In this document: piece by piece, positions 1 to 10,405 of the stretch | Layout: each line of letters begins with the position of its first letter | Numbering within the stretch: the first letter of the stretch is position 1 | Assembly (NCBI GenBank): GCA_021229015.1 | Contig: CM037781.1 | Location: forward strand, 67,972,345 to 68,036,344 | From: Solen grandis | Lineage: Eukaryota > Mollusca > Bivalvia > Adapedonta > Solenidae | Direction of reading: 5' to 3' | Length of the DNA: 64,000 nucleotides | Position numbers and translations under genes: made by a program | The notes under the pieces: generated by a model | Database searches by the model: none | What the model saw: the letters and a program-made list of their open reading frames with translations, nothing else | Told to the model about the DNA's origin: nothing

Positions 1-847
1 TTAATTTTGATGACTGGTAATTTATTCTCATCTTAAAGGTCCAATTTGCACCAGAGGGCTAATCTGCCTGAATTCTGAGTCAAAAAGGTCATTTCAGGGC
101 CCCCACTGTCATGCGCCAATGACTCAAATTGATTTAAAGTGGCTCCAAATTTTAGAATTTGGTGCATTCCCATGACGCATGATTTTTATTTTTGTGAATT
201 ACCTAAACAGTCAGTTTGGTTATCAATTTTGCTCACGCAGATATATGCTGTACTTAGAAAAATCAGTAAGCAGTCAACAACAAGACCTTCACCTGTGTAT
301 TTCACAGTTTTGGCAGTTTTTTGACAGTTGACACTTCAGTATTGAAGTGTTGAGCAGGTTTTCAACAAATTACACTGACTGTAAGGGTGAATGAAGGATA
401 CTGCCAGATATAATTGTTTAATTGCTGGTAGAATCAAAAGACAGTCATTAGTTGTGATGGCTCTGATTCATGATAATCACACTTTTGGGCAAACGAAAGT
501 GTGGGGTAAGTCTAATTAAAGACAAATATTAAGAGCACAGGCAAACTACATTACCGACAGCATTACTGTATATATCATACAATATCCCATATTTCCCAAT
601 CTCATTCACGTGTTCTAAAAGTAATTAAAAATATATTCCCATTCTCTTAACACAAAACTTACATCTTCTATAAGTTTCTGTTTTAGCTCTAGGCCTTTCT
701 TCTGCGTCTGTGTGAGGGAGACTGTTAAAATATAAAGATGAAATCATTAATCATTAAACTGCAACATAATATACATCATGAATTCTATTAGGCATTATTG
801 TAATGCAGAAAAATATCAGATCTTGTTCTCACTGCTACACGGACAAT
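1..847. other. Intergenic, no gene seen
   Basis: AT-rich sequence with short chance open frames only. No splice-bounded coding stretch, RNA gene or repeat family from elsewhere in the window was recognised here. Confidence 0.5.
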
Positions 848-1560
848 ACATGAAACAAGAGGGCCAAGATGGACCTGAAATCACTCACCTAAGACACATT
901 GCCTTCTTTGCCTGCACTGGTGAAAAAATGAAGATGCTAGAGTGTAAACAAAGTGAAATCTGGCATTTTTTGTATATTAAAAGGGGCATTACTCCTGACC
1001 TAATCAACAGATCTCAGCTTTAATCGAACTCAATCGAGACATTATGGTCATAAGCATTGCCATAAGGTTTGAAGATGATTGCTCCAAAGATGAAGATGCT
1101 AGAGTGTAAACAAAGTGAAATCTGGCATTTTTTGAATATTGAAAGGGCCTTAACTCCTACCTTATTGACCGATCTCAGCCATAATCAACCGTAATCGAGA
1201 CATTATGGTCATTAACATTGCCATAAAGTTTGAAGAAGATTGTTAAAAAGATGAAGATGCTAGAGTGTAAACAAAGTGAAATCTGGCATTTTTTTTATAT
1301 TAAAAGGGGCTTAACTCCTGACCAATTGGCCAAAATCAGCCATAATCAAACTTGATTGAGAGATTAAAGTCATAAATATTGTCATTTAGTTTGAAGATGA
1401 TTGTTCAAGAAATGAAAACACTACAGTGTTAACAGAGTGAAATCTGGCAATTTTTCATATTAAAAGGGACATAACTCTGGACGTAATTTGTCAATATATG
1501 CCATACTATTGAATTTGATTAAGAGATAAAGGTCTTGCGAATCTTGCTTTATATTATGAA
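848..1560 (+). mobile_element. Satellite-A element, truncated on the right
   Basis: It opens at about 855 with the head motif ACAAGAGGGCCAAGATGG followed by CTCACCTAAG. This is the head seen again near 8068, 42148 and 61559 and inverted near 25650. About four tandem units then start at 928, 1090, 1251 and 1412 (period ~161 bp), each opening with a version of ATGAAGATGCTAGAGTGTAA. Units diverge by roughly 10-20 percent by eye. No tail is present; a different element begins at 1608, so this copy was probably cut. The same satellite recurs at 57.6-58.3 kb with a tail. Head-satellite-tail elements of this sort are known in bivalves (pearl-like elements). The open frame over the first unit is not coding. 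Confidence 0.75.
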
Positions 1561-1607
1561 CTGTTAACTGAATTAAACAAGTAACTGGTGTTGTATGCAA
1601 CACGTAA

Positions 1608-2208
1608 AGTCCCCTACCGGCTCCACCTTGACTCAATATGGTAAGCAATCCCATTTTTTGCCATATTTTCACTATTTCCATTACCATAGCAACCACAATT
1701 TTAGTCGAAGAACAAAAATAAAATAACGTGCATAATCTACACATTGCCATCTAGTCATACACCAAGTTTCATCAAGTTAGCTTGCTTAGTTATCGCGGGA
1801 TCCCATTTTTTGCCATATTTTCACTATTTCCGTTACTTTAGCAACCACAATTTTAGTCGAAGAACAAAAATAAAATGACGTGCATAATCTACACATTGCC
1901 ATCTAGTCATATACCAAGTTTCATCAATTAGCTTGCTTAGTTATCGCGGGATCCCATTTTTTGCCATATTTTCACTATTTCCGTTACCATAGCAACCACA
2001 ATTTTAGTCAAAGAACAAAAATAAAATGACGTGCATAATCTACACATTGCCATCTAGTCATAAACCAAGTTTCATCAAGTTAGCTTGCTTAGTTATTAAG
2101 TTATCGCAGGATCCAGATTTGAGCGGACAGATGGAGGGACGGACGGACAGACGGACAGACGGAGGGCAAACCTATAGTCCCCTCCGGTGTGAACACTGGT
2201 AGGGGACT
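1608..2208 (+). mobile_element. Satellite-E element with inverted ends
   Basis: The ends are inverted: AGTCCCCTACC at 1608-1618 and GGTAGGGGACT at 2198-2208. Inside are three units of ~151 bp beginning TCCCATTTTTTGCCATATTT at about 1649, 1801 and 1952. A GGACGGACGGACAGACGG-type stretch (2129-2165) leads into a short hairpin at 2176-2208. The layout parallels the other satellite elements, but head, satellite and hairpin sequences differ, so it is a separate family. No coding capacity. Confidence 0.75.
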
Positions 2209-2905
2209 AAAAATATCTTCAAGAATGCGAACAGGTTTGTTTTCACATTCTCAAGTAGGCGTTCCATCAAACATGAATATCTGCCATGTTTGATGACGTA
2301 CTCACTTAAAATTTTCAAAACCTTATGAACGTACTAAATTTCGACATTCTTGAAAATTTTAAGTTCATTGGTCTAATTGGCGATTTTATATGATTTATTA
2401 AAAAATAATTCTTGCTTTAGTATCCATGACATCATAACCACGTGACAAATCAAACATTTCTTGCAGTATGCATCACTTCAATTTTAACTCTATCAATTCT
2501 AAAGATTTAATTAAGATTGACTCAAAATTCATGATTCCAGAGGGAGAGAAATGTTAAAAAATGTTGTTTTTTTCTTTTTAATGACGTCATAACCACGACA
2601 CAGAAAATCATTCAGAAAATAGAATGTAAACCTATATGCCGATATGCTGTCCAATTTTTATGCTTCTAACGCATCAGGGGGCTTTGTAACAATAAAATGT
2701 AATTTAAGGACCTAAGTTCGAACCTCGGTTTTGCCATGATATCTTTATATTTTCAAATTTGGAAATTTGAATGCCAAGGTGCACATATACATCATAAAAT
2801 ACATCTTCTGTGGAAATATCAAGATAATCGGACCAGAATTGAAGGCTCTAGAGCGCGAACAAACTTTTGAAGCTGACGTCAAATCTGACGTCATTTGACA
2901 GAAAA
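2209..2905. repeat. Dispersed ~700-bp repeat, copy 1
   Basis: This segment is repeated in the same orientation at 3818-4503 with high identity throughout, including CATGAATATCTGCCATGTTT and GAACAAACTTTTGAAGCTGA. It starts directly at the right end of the satellite-E element. Near its end are two TGACGTCA octamers (2874-2881, 2886-2893), and a third lies at 2582-2589. No coding frame is supported. Confidence 0.75.
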
Positions 2906-3589
2906 AAAAACAGGAAAATTTTAAGATTTTTTCTTACGATATTCAATCGATTTTAATTTTTTTATTCTTTATTTAATATCTTTTTTATCTTAAGCATATG
3001 ACTAACCAAATATTCTTTGCAATTTGATCCACAATTGAAATTGTAAAAAAGAAATATAAATACTTTGAAATCCATGACTCTCAACCTTAAAATTGATTGA
3101 GTTTTACGTTTGCAAAAATAGATGGAAACAATGGAAGAGGTGTAAGCAAAATCATGAAAATAATTTCTTATTTTTATGTAATAGAAAATGTTATTAACGT
3201 CTTGAAACTTTCAACAATTCATTTGCTTTATATATTTGCTTATTTTTACAGATTAAGAAAAAGAAACTGTTAAACATTTAGAAAACATAAATATCAATAG
3301 GTAGATATACATGTATTTGTCATTTTCTTAAGTTTTGCAGAAAGCCGTGAAAGCAAATGCAATAAGTTATCTGTATAGGTTTTCTGGCTCTAGTATAATT
3401 TTACTAATTCATCGTAAATGCGACTCTTTTAGTAAAAAATGTACCACAATTTACTATTCAACGCAGGCACTCTCTCTCCTGCAAAAGAACAATCGGATCT
3501 TGCTCAACCAACCCAATGACCGGTTTCATTTCTTTCTTCAAATTAATATATTTTCATGAATTAGCCCTATAAAGAAAAACAGGAATAGG

Positions 3590-3790
3590 TCATGTTTGAT
3601 AACGTAATCACTTGAGCTATTCTGCGCATGTCAAGGCACGGCAATATTACTTATTTAAAGTTAATATGTCTAATCTTATGATTTTTTTTAATATATTTTG
3701 CTTACAAATCAATGTTGTCATGAACAAGTGACACAACATACATTCCTTTAGGTATGTATAAAGAAAAGTACCTGTTTTGGAAAGACATGA
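3590..3790. repeat. Dispersed repeat, partial middle copy
   Basis: CATGTTTGATAACGTAATCA at ~3592 and a later stretch around 3713-3760 align with parts of the two longer copies on either side, but this copy is shorter and more diverged. It is probably an older or partly deleted copy of the same family. Confidence 0.45.
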
Positions 3791-3817
3791 TTAGCTAACG
3801 GTCTATTCATCCAGAAA

Positions 3818-4503
3818 AAAATATCTTTGAGAATGTGAACAGGTTTTTTTCACATTTTCAAGTAAGCGTTCCATCAAACATGAATATCTGCCATGTTTGA
3901 TGACGTAATAACTTAAAATTTTCGAACCCTTATGAACGTACTAATTTTCGACATTCTTGAAAATTTTAAGTTCATTGATCTATTTGGCGATTTTATATGA
4001 TTTTTTTAAAAATAATTCTTGCTTTAGTATTCATGACGTCATAACCACGTGACAAATCAAACATTTCTTGCAGTATGCATCACTTCAATTTTAACTCTAT
4101 CAATTCTGAAGATTTCAATTAAGACTGATTCAAAATTCATGATACCAGAGCAAAAGAAATGTTTGAAAAAATGCTTTTTTGTCTTTTTAATGACGTCATA
4201 ACCACGTGACTTAAAAGGAAACCATTCAGAAAATAGAATGTAAACCTCTATGCCGATATGCTGTCCAATTTTCATGCATCTGACGCATCAGGGGGCTTTG
4301 TAACATTAAAATGTAATTCAAGGACCTAAGTTCGAATCTTGGTTTTGCCATGATATCTTTATTTATTATGCCAAGGTGCAAATCTACATCCTAAAATACA
4401 TCTTCTGTAAAAATATCAAGATAATCGGACCAAAATTGAAGGGTCTAGAGCGCGAACAAACTTTTGAAGCTGACGTCAAATCTGACGTCATTTGACGTCA
4501 TTG
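3818..4503. repeat. Dispersed ~700-bp repeat, copy 2, rich in TGACGTCA
   Basis: Direct repeat of 2209-2905. It carries five perfect TGACGTCA palindromes (4034-4041, 4191-4198, 4471-4478, 4483-4490, 4493-4500), and two of them are followed closely by CACGTG (4046-4051, 4203-4208). TGACGTCA is the CREB/ATF consensus and CACGTG an E-box; whether either is used is unknown. The open frame on the minus strand here is a shadow. Confidence 0.75.
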
Positions 4504-4726
4504 AAAATTAAAAATAAATGAATTTATAAATTTAAACTTTTTAATTACTGCAATACAATTTTCAAAAAGATTGAGTCATATGTTGAATACAGTTGTCGTA
4601 CTGCGTTGAAAGCTAGCGAACATCATTAGCTGGGAACCATACATCATCGAGTGTTTCGCCCCTTTAATCCCAGGACACTCTAGTATGGTGGGGCTACAGT
4701 GTTGATCGGGCACTGCATGTTTGTAG

Positions 4727-5045
4727 CTAGCTCCAGCTCAGGTTACTCCTCCGCAACCAGATCCAACTTGAAGCCTTTTCGGCAGCGTTGCTAACGGCTT
4801 GGATAACGTACTTTCTGTCTCGGCCGCATATCCCAAGAGCCGTCAGCATCTTCCACATGGATGAGGCAGGAAACCTTCTACATCCAACCTCTACTGGGAA
4901 CAACCAGGCACTCCATCCCCTCTGTCTGCATTCCTCCATCAAGCCAGCATACTTGTCTGCTTTCCGTTCGTGTGCCTCATCACACCTCTCTTCCCATGGC
5001 ACAGTCAGTTCTATGGCTATGATCTTCTTTCCCTGATTTGACCAT
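4727..5045 (-). pseudogene. C-terminal part of a retroelement-associated protein
   Basis: A minus-strand frame is open from the edge of gap 1 to a stop at 4727-4729, about 105 residues. It contains ELTVPWEERCDEAHERKADKY (slightly varied in the family I recall), then EECRQRGW, VEVGCRRF and a C-terminal WIWLRR. From memory this pattern closes uncharacterised reverse-transcriptase-bearing proteins in invertebrates and fish, and may be a nuclease-like domain with the conserved E-L-T-V-P-W-E core. The N-terminal part, including any reverse transcriptase, would lie in or beyond the gap, where frames restart differently. Exact clade not assigned. It is probably the 3' end of a non-LTR-type element, with ~4590-4726 as its 3' flank. 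Confidence 0.6.
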
Positions 5046-5145
5046 NNNNNNNNNNNNNNNNNNNNNNNNNNNNNNNNNNNNNNNNNNNNNNNNNNNNNNN
5101 NNNNNNNNNNNNNNNNNNNNNNNNNNNNNNNNNNNNNNNNNNNNN
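5046..5145. other. Assembly gap 1 (100 N)
   Basis: Exactly 100 N, the usual fixed-size placeholder, so true length is unknown. It separates a retroelement protein fragment on the left from a satellite-B array on the right. Confidence 0.99.
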
Positions 5146-5701
5146 ATTTTTTTCTTTTGTAAAACAAGTGACCCCTGTGCGGGGTCATTTATCACCTTTG
5201 GGGCTATGATTTGTACAATTTTGGTAGTGGCCCATAAGATGATGCTACATACCAAATATCTAAGCTCTAGGCCTTAGGGATTCATAGAAGAAGATTTTTA
5301 TAAGATTTTTCTATATAACTCTTTTAAAAAATAAGTGACCCCGTGCGGGTCATTTATCACCATAGGCTATGATTTGTACAATTTTGGTAGTGGCCCATAA
5401 GATGATGCTACTCCCAAAAACCCAAAAGGTTAGGCCTTGTGGTTTCGGAGAAGATTTTTTCAAGTTTTTCCTATATTAGCCTATGTAAAAATCAAGTGAC
5501 CCCGGGGCGGGGCCAATTTAAACCCGGGGTCATAATTTGTACAATCCGGTAGAGAGTCATAAAATAAAGCTACATACCAAAAATCAAAAGGTTAGGCCTT
5601 GTGGTTTCAGAGAAGAAATTTTTTAAATTTTCATTTTTAAAATCTTTTTTTAGCTCCTGTGACCTAATTATGCGATGGACCAGAACCATTAATACAACTT
5701 T
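5146..5701 (+). mobile_element. Satellite-B element, left part (interrupted)
   Basis: About three tandem units of ~161-168 bp, with AAGTGACCCC at ~5165, 5333 and 5494, followed by GGACCAGAACCATTAATACAA. The head would lie in gap 1. The element resumes at 7697 after a LINE insertion; the paralogue at 40.8-41.6 kb shows the uninterrupted order. Confidence 0.8.
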
Positions 5702-7696
5702 TTTTTTTTTTTTTTTTTTTTCAAACTTTTATTATCCCCGTCATAGGTGTCAGCAGGTCGGGGAACCATCCTGCAGCCACCTTACATTTCAAAAATACTA
5801 TATATATTTTAGATAATAATGACAGTAATATATACAAATATATTATCCATTAATTTAATAAAAGTTTGATTTTTTTGTATTGTATAGTTTTTGACATGTT
5901 GTAATATAAACAAATAACCACTTCATACTTATTAGAATTTGTTAGGAAAATAAACCCCAACATACAGGAACATAGCAATTATAAATTAAAAAATAGTTGT
6001 ATAATTGCCCAAATTTTTTGGGGCTTTGAATTGTCAGATAATACCTCCTTATAAATGCTATATGCAAATTTAAAACTTAATTTCAGTCCTATGTTGGTGG
6101 GGGTTTTTTTTTTTCCTTTTGCATAAATATATGTATTTTTTAAAATTCAAAAAACAAAATATCATATTCATTTGTACATCTTCTGACCTAAAAAAATTTA
6201 ATTTATTGTTAATCTTCTTTTCTAATTTGTTTTATTTTTTAAAATACATTTATGTAATAAACAAAGGTTTAATAAAACAACATTCACAAAAAAGTGCATA
6301 AGTGATTCCTCATGATTATGACAAAAGGTACATGAATTACGGGACACAATTTTCATTTTATATAACAATAAATTAGTTCTAAAATTCTATGTATAATTCT
6401 AGTTTGAAACCATTGTATATATGTATCTTTTGTACATCTAAATACATACTATTAATTTCATTCCAATTTAAGTCAACATCAGTGAAAATAAGATTCCATT
6501 TAGATGAAAATAGGTACAGTTTCATTTTTAATCAAAATCTCATATATTGACTTATCATTCATAACAATAAATTTAATGTAACATTTAAACATGGATAATA
6601 TAGATACTCTTGTTTAATAGTCATAGGAATATTATTTTTAAATTGAATAAAATGTTTTATTCCAGTAGTAAGAGAATGATATTGTAAAAAATCAATTTTT
6701 ATTCTATATTTTTTTTCTAGTACCTCCCTATTTAAAAAATTGCCATTAATATCTACGATATCTTTAACAAATATCACACATCTGTCATATAATGATTTTA
6801 TAAATAAAATGTTTTTTTTATTAGCACAAAATAGATCATTATAAAACAATGGCAATTCAAGAGATCTTCTGTGTTCTTAATATAATACTTTTTAAAAAAA
6901 TTATAGAAATAAGCCTTCAATTACGTCATTCCAGAAAGCATTTTTAATTTTTTTCATAGCAAGTCAAAATACAATCCCCCGAAGTTAAAGATTTGTGCAG
7001 ATCCAATTGTGTGTTAATTAGTTTAAAACATTTACCACTGAATTCACAATATATTTTTTTAAAACCCATTTGATTTTTAATCTATGAAATAGCTATCTAT
7101 ACAACCATTCTAAGTCCACCTTCTTCATAGTTTTTAACAAATACATCATGTTTTATTCTTGACTTTCCATCCCATACAAAATTATACATAAGATCACTTA
7201 TGTTTTTATCATTTCTTATCTGGAGTTGGCAGATTAATGAAACAATTAGTAAATAATGGCAATAACAAAGATTTTACAACAGTAATCTGCCTATTGGTGT
7301 AAGTTTACGTCCTTCCAGTATACTATTGAATTTTTTAATTTAATTAATTTTTTCGTTAAAATTTATTTCAATATTTTATCAAGAAATTTACATCAAAATT
7401 TATTCCAAGGACTCTAAAATGTGTTTCCCCCCATGTTAATTTCCATTTTGTTTTTATGGACTTAGTACTGTATTTAATGATCCTATCCAAATTATTGAGT
7501 TTTATCAAAGTTAACTTTTAGTCCTGAAAAACGGGAAAAAATCAGTTAAAACCTTTAATGCATATTTTAACGATTGTTCAATCCATCCATAAAAAGGGGA
7601 AATACATCAGCAAATTGAAGATTTTATATTCTTCTCCATCTAAATAATGCCTTTTAGTTTTGAAATTTTTTTAACTTTAATGTTTTATACAACTTT
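5692..7696 (-). mobile_element. 5'-truncated L1-like LINE with target-site duplication
   Basis: On the minus strand the order is RT palm remnant, RT C-terminal region, 3' UTR and poly-A (the T run at ~5699-5722). The target site ATACAACTT is duplicated at 5692-5700 and 7687-7695. Flanks match a continuous site in the paralogous satellite-B element at ~41430-41460, which serves as an empty-site control. A FAD-type polymerase motif region lies near 7600-7625, WGETHFRVLGINF near 7430, and FVWDGKSRIKHDVF near 7160. The 5' truncation falls just upstream of the polymerase motif, typical of incomplete target-primed reverse transcription. Confidence 0.85.
6559..6855 (-). pseudogene. LINE ORF2 C-terminal fragment
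   Basis: Longest intact frame of the LINE, 98 residues. It includes PLFYNDLF, FIKSLYDRCVIFVKDI, NGNFLNREVLEKKY and FLQYHSL, matching the conserved post-RT segment of L1-like ORF2 proteins, where a tryptophan or asparagine-rich W/FYN..K motif precedes G-x-x-x-V-x-D-L and D-x-x-G-x-F. Upstream codons continue the protein in other frames up to ~7690, so the copy is dead through indels and 5' truncation. No endonuclease domain remains. Confidence 0.7.
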
Positions 7697-7893
7697 AGTA
7701 GAGCTCATCCAAGAACATTCCTGCAAAATATTTTTCAAATTGGCCAAGCCGTTTAGGAGAGATGTTGTTTTAAGCAATTTTTGACGCCGGACGCACGGAC
7801 GCAAAGCACGCACGGACGACGGACCCACGGACGCCGGACCAAAAGGCGATCAGAAAAGCTCACCTTGAGCACGTTGTGCTCATGTGAGCTAAA
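7697..7893 (+). mobile_element. Satellite-B element, tail part
   Basis: Continues the element split by the LINE: AGTAGAGCTCATCCAAG, then a GGACG-rich stretch (7781-7840), GGCGATCAGAAAAGCTCACC and the terminal hairpin, ending GTGAGCTAAAAAT. The tail is shared with 41.46-41.64 kb and in shortened form with 43.85-43.91 kb. Confidence 0.8.
7857..7890. repeat. Terminal hairpin of satellite-B element
   Basis: AGCTCAC..GAGCAC GTT GTGCTC..GTGAGCT forms a near-perfect stem with a three-base loop. Helitron-type elements commonly carry a hairpin just inside the 3' end. The following bases (AAAAAT) are not the canonical CTRR, so the comparison is suggestive only. Confidence 0.7.
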
Positions 7894-8065
7894 AATGGAA
7901 ACAATTTTACAGAAAAGGCTGAAATGAAACTTTACTATGACATAACAGAAAATGACATAGACAAAAACTTCACACATTTTTACACATGACTAAAGAAAAG
8001 ACTTAAGGAAAAAAAGACCATTAGACTATGAAACTTTAGGACAGCAAGAACTGAGGCAAAAAGAA

Positions 8066-10090
8066 CAAGAGGGCCATGATGGCCCGGATCGCTCACCTGA
8101 TATCATTAGGCTAGTAAAATCAAGTGACCCCTGGGGCAGAGCCAATTTTGACCCCAGGGGCATGATTTGAACAAACTGGTAGAGGGCTATTAGCCCATGT
8201 TACATACCAATATCTAAACTCCAACCTTTTGGTTTTTGAGAAGAAATTTTTCTAGCTTTTTCCAAAATAAATCTATGTAAAATCCATGATCCCTGGGGCG
8301 GGGCCAATTTTCACCAAATATCTATACGCCAGGCCATGTGTTTTCTAGTTTCCTAAAAAGAAGAATTTTCAAGTATTTCTATATTAGCCTATGGGAAAAT
8401 CAGGGGACCCCAATGGCGGGGCCAAATTCGACCCAAGGTCATGATTTGAAAAAAACAACTAAAGATCCACAGACAAAAGCATGATTCATGATTTGAACAA
8501 ACTTGGTAGAGGTCTAGTACCCATGTCACATACAAATATCTAAACTCCAGGCTTTGTGATTTCTAGAAGAAGATTTTTCAGGTTTCTCCTATATTATTCT
8601 ATGTTAAATCAAGTGCCCCCTGGGGTGGGGCCAATTTTGACCCCAGGCCAAAAAATTTTTAAACCCAAACGTAGAAAAAGATCCCTAACAATCCCTACAC
8701 ACCAAATATCAAAACCCACCAGGCCTTGGGGTTTTCGGAGAAGATTTTTCAAGTTTTTTCCTATTTTTACCCTAGTAAAAATCAGGGCCCCCTTTTGGGG
8801 GGGCCCAAAATTTTCCCCCAAAAGGTCATGATTTGAAAAAAACTTTTAGAACCCATAAACAAGGCAACATCCCAAAATATTTTAAACCCCAAAGGCCCTT
8901 AGGGTTTCGAGAAAAATTTTTTTAAAGGGTTTTTTTCCAATATTAGCATATGTTAAATCAAGTGACCCCGGGGGCCAGGAAAAATATCCCCCGGGGCCAT
9001 GTTTGGGAAACAAAATTTGGGGTTGTGATCTACTAGAAAAATGCTGCAAAACCAAATTCAAAACCCTGGGCCCTTTGGGGTTTTCGAGAAGAAAAAATTT
9101 TTCAATTTTTTTCCTTTAAAATTACCTATTTTTAAATCAAGTACCCCGGGGGGGGCCAATTTTGACACCGGGGGCATATTTTAACAAATTTGGGTAAAAA
9201 CCACCAGACAATGCAAAAACCCCAAAAATATCAAAAACCCCTTATCCCTTTTGGTGGTTTTTTGAAAAGAAGTTTTTCAATTTTTTTCCCCTTTTTTAAC
9301 CTTTTTTTAAAATTCAAGTGCCCCCCCCGGGGGGCGGGGCCAAATTTTTTGCCCCCAGGGTCAAAATTTTTTTTACAATCTTGGTAAAAATTCATAAAAA
9401 TCATGCACATCCCAAAAAATCAAAAAAACTCCGGGCCCTTGTGGTTTCTAAAGAAATTTTTCAATTTTTTTCAAATTTTAGCCTATGTAAAATCGGGTGC
9501 CCCTTTTTCCCGGGGCCCAAATTTTTAAACCCCAGGGCCATGATTTGAACAAAACTTGGAAAGTGATCTCAACAATGCAAAAAACACCAAATGCCCAAAA
9601 CCCCCAGCCTTGGGTTTCCCTGAGAAGAATTTTTTTTTCCCAAGTTTTTTCCTATATTACCCCTATTTAAATAAAGTGCCCCCATGGGGGGGGGCCCCAA
9701 TTTTTTGACCCCGGGGTCATAATTTTTACAATCTTGGTAAAAGCCCAATAAGATCATGCTACAAAACCAAAAATATCTAAAACTCCGGGGGCCTTGGGGT
9801 TTTTCAAGAAGAAGTTTTTTAAAAATTTTTCCCTTTTTAAAGCCTATGTAAAATCGGGGGCCCCCTTTGGGGGGGCCCAAAATTTTTGCCCCCAAGGGGC
9901 CAAAAATTTGAACAATCTTGGTAGAAGCCCAAAGTTTCTGCTACATACCAAAAATCAAAAGGTAGGCCTTGGGGGTTTTTGGGAGAAGAAGTTTTTTTCC
10001 CAATTTTTTTCCTATTTTAAACCTCTTTAAAATCAAGTGACCCGGGGCCCGGGGTAAATTTTTGACCCCGGGGCCATAATTTAACAATCT
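8066..10090 (+). mobile_element. Satellite-B element with about 12 units
   Basis: Head ACAAGAGGGCCATGATGGCC plus GATCGCTCACCTGA at 8068-8101, then tandem units of ~165-185 bp marked by AAGTGACCCC-like starts from ~8121 to ~10034. A typical unit runs CAAGTGACCCC, GGCGGGGCCAATTTTGACCC, CATGATTTGAACAA, CTTGGTAGA, CATACCAAATATC, GGCCTTGTGGTTTC, GAAGAAGATTTTTCAAG. From ~8700 rightward C, G, A and T runs are inflated unit after unit, which looks like sequencing or consensus error. No intact tail follows; the array decays into 10100-10400. All open frames here are shadows of the array. Confidence 0.85.
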
Positions 10091-10116
10091 TGGTAAAAGA
10101 CCCAAAGACATCAACT

Positions 10117-10405
10117 CCCAAACAAGGGGGGCCCAAAGATCCCTTTAAATTCCCCTCACCTGAAACCCATTGCTCTTTTTTTTTTTTTTTAAAACAAGAC
10201 ATACAACTAGCACAGCTTTTTCCCACAGATATGAAAAGGTTTTTGGGTTTTGTTTTAAAAACTTAAAACAATTTTTTTAGGGTCGTTTGGGGGAACAATT
10301 TTTCTTACAACTTATACAAAATCCCTTTTGATGGTTTCCGGGGTTTGGGAAACCATTTTTCCCCCCAACCCCCGGGGTCACTTGTTTAAACTTTAGGCTA
10401 ATATG
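10117..10405. repeat. Degenerate element fragments, partly inverted
   Basis: AACAAGGGGGGCCCAAAG with CTCACCTGAAA (10119-10165) looks like a decayed head. At 10365-10408 CCCCGGGGTCACTTGTTT followed by TAGGCTAATATGG is the reverse complement of a satellite-B junction. So a minus-strand piece of the same family abuts the plus-strand array. Confidence 0.5.

Noticed and set aside
8556..10226. Several Lys/Gly/Pro-rich frames of 65-108 codons
   Set aside because: All are translations of the satellite-B array and its inverted remnants.
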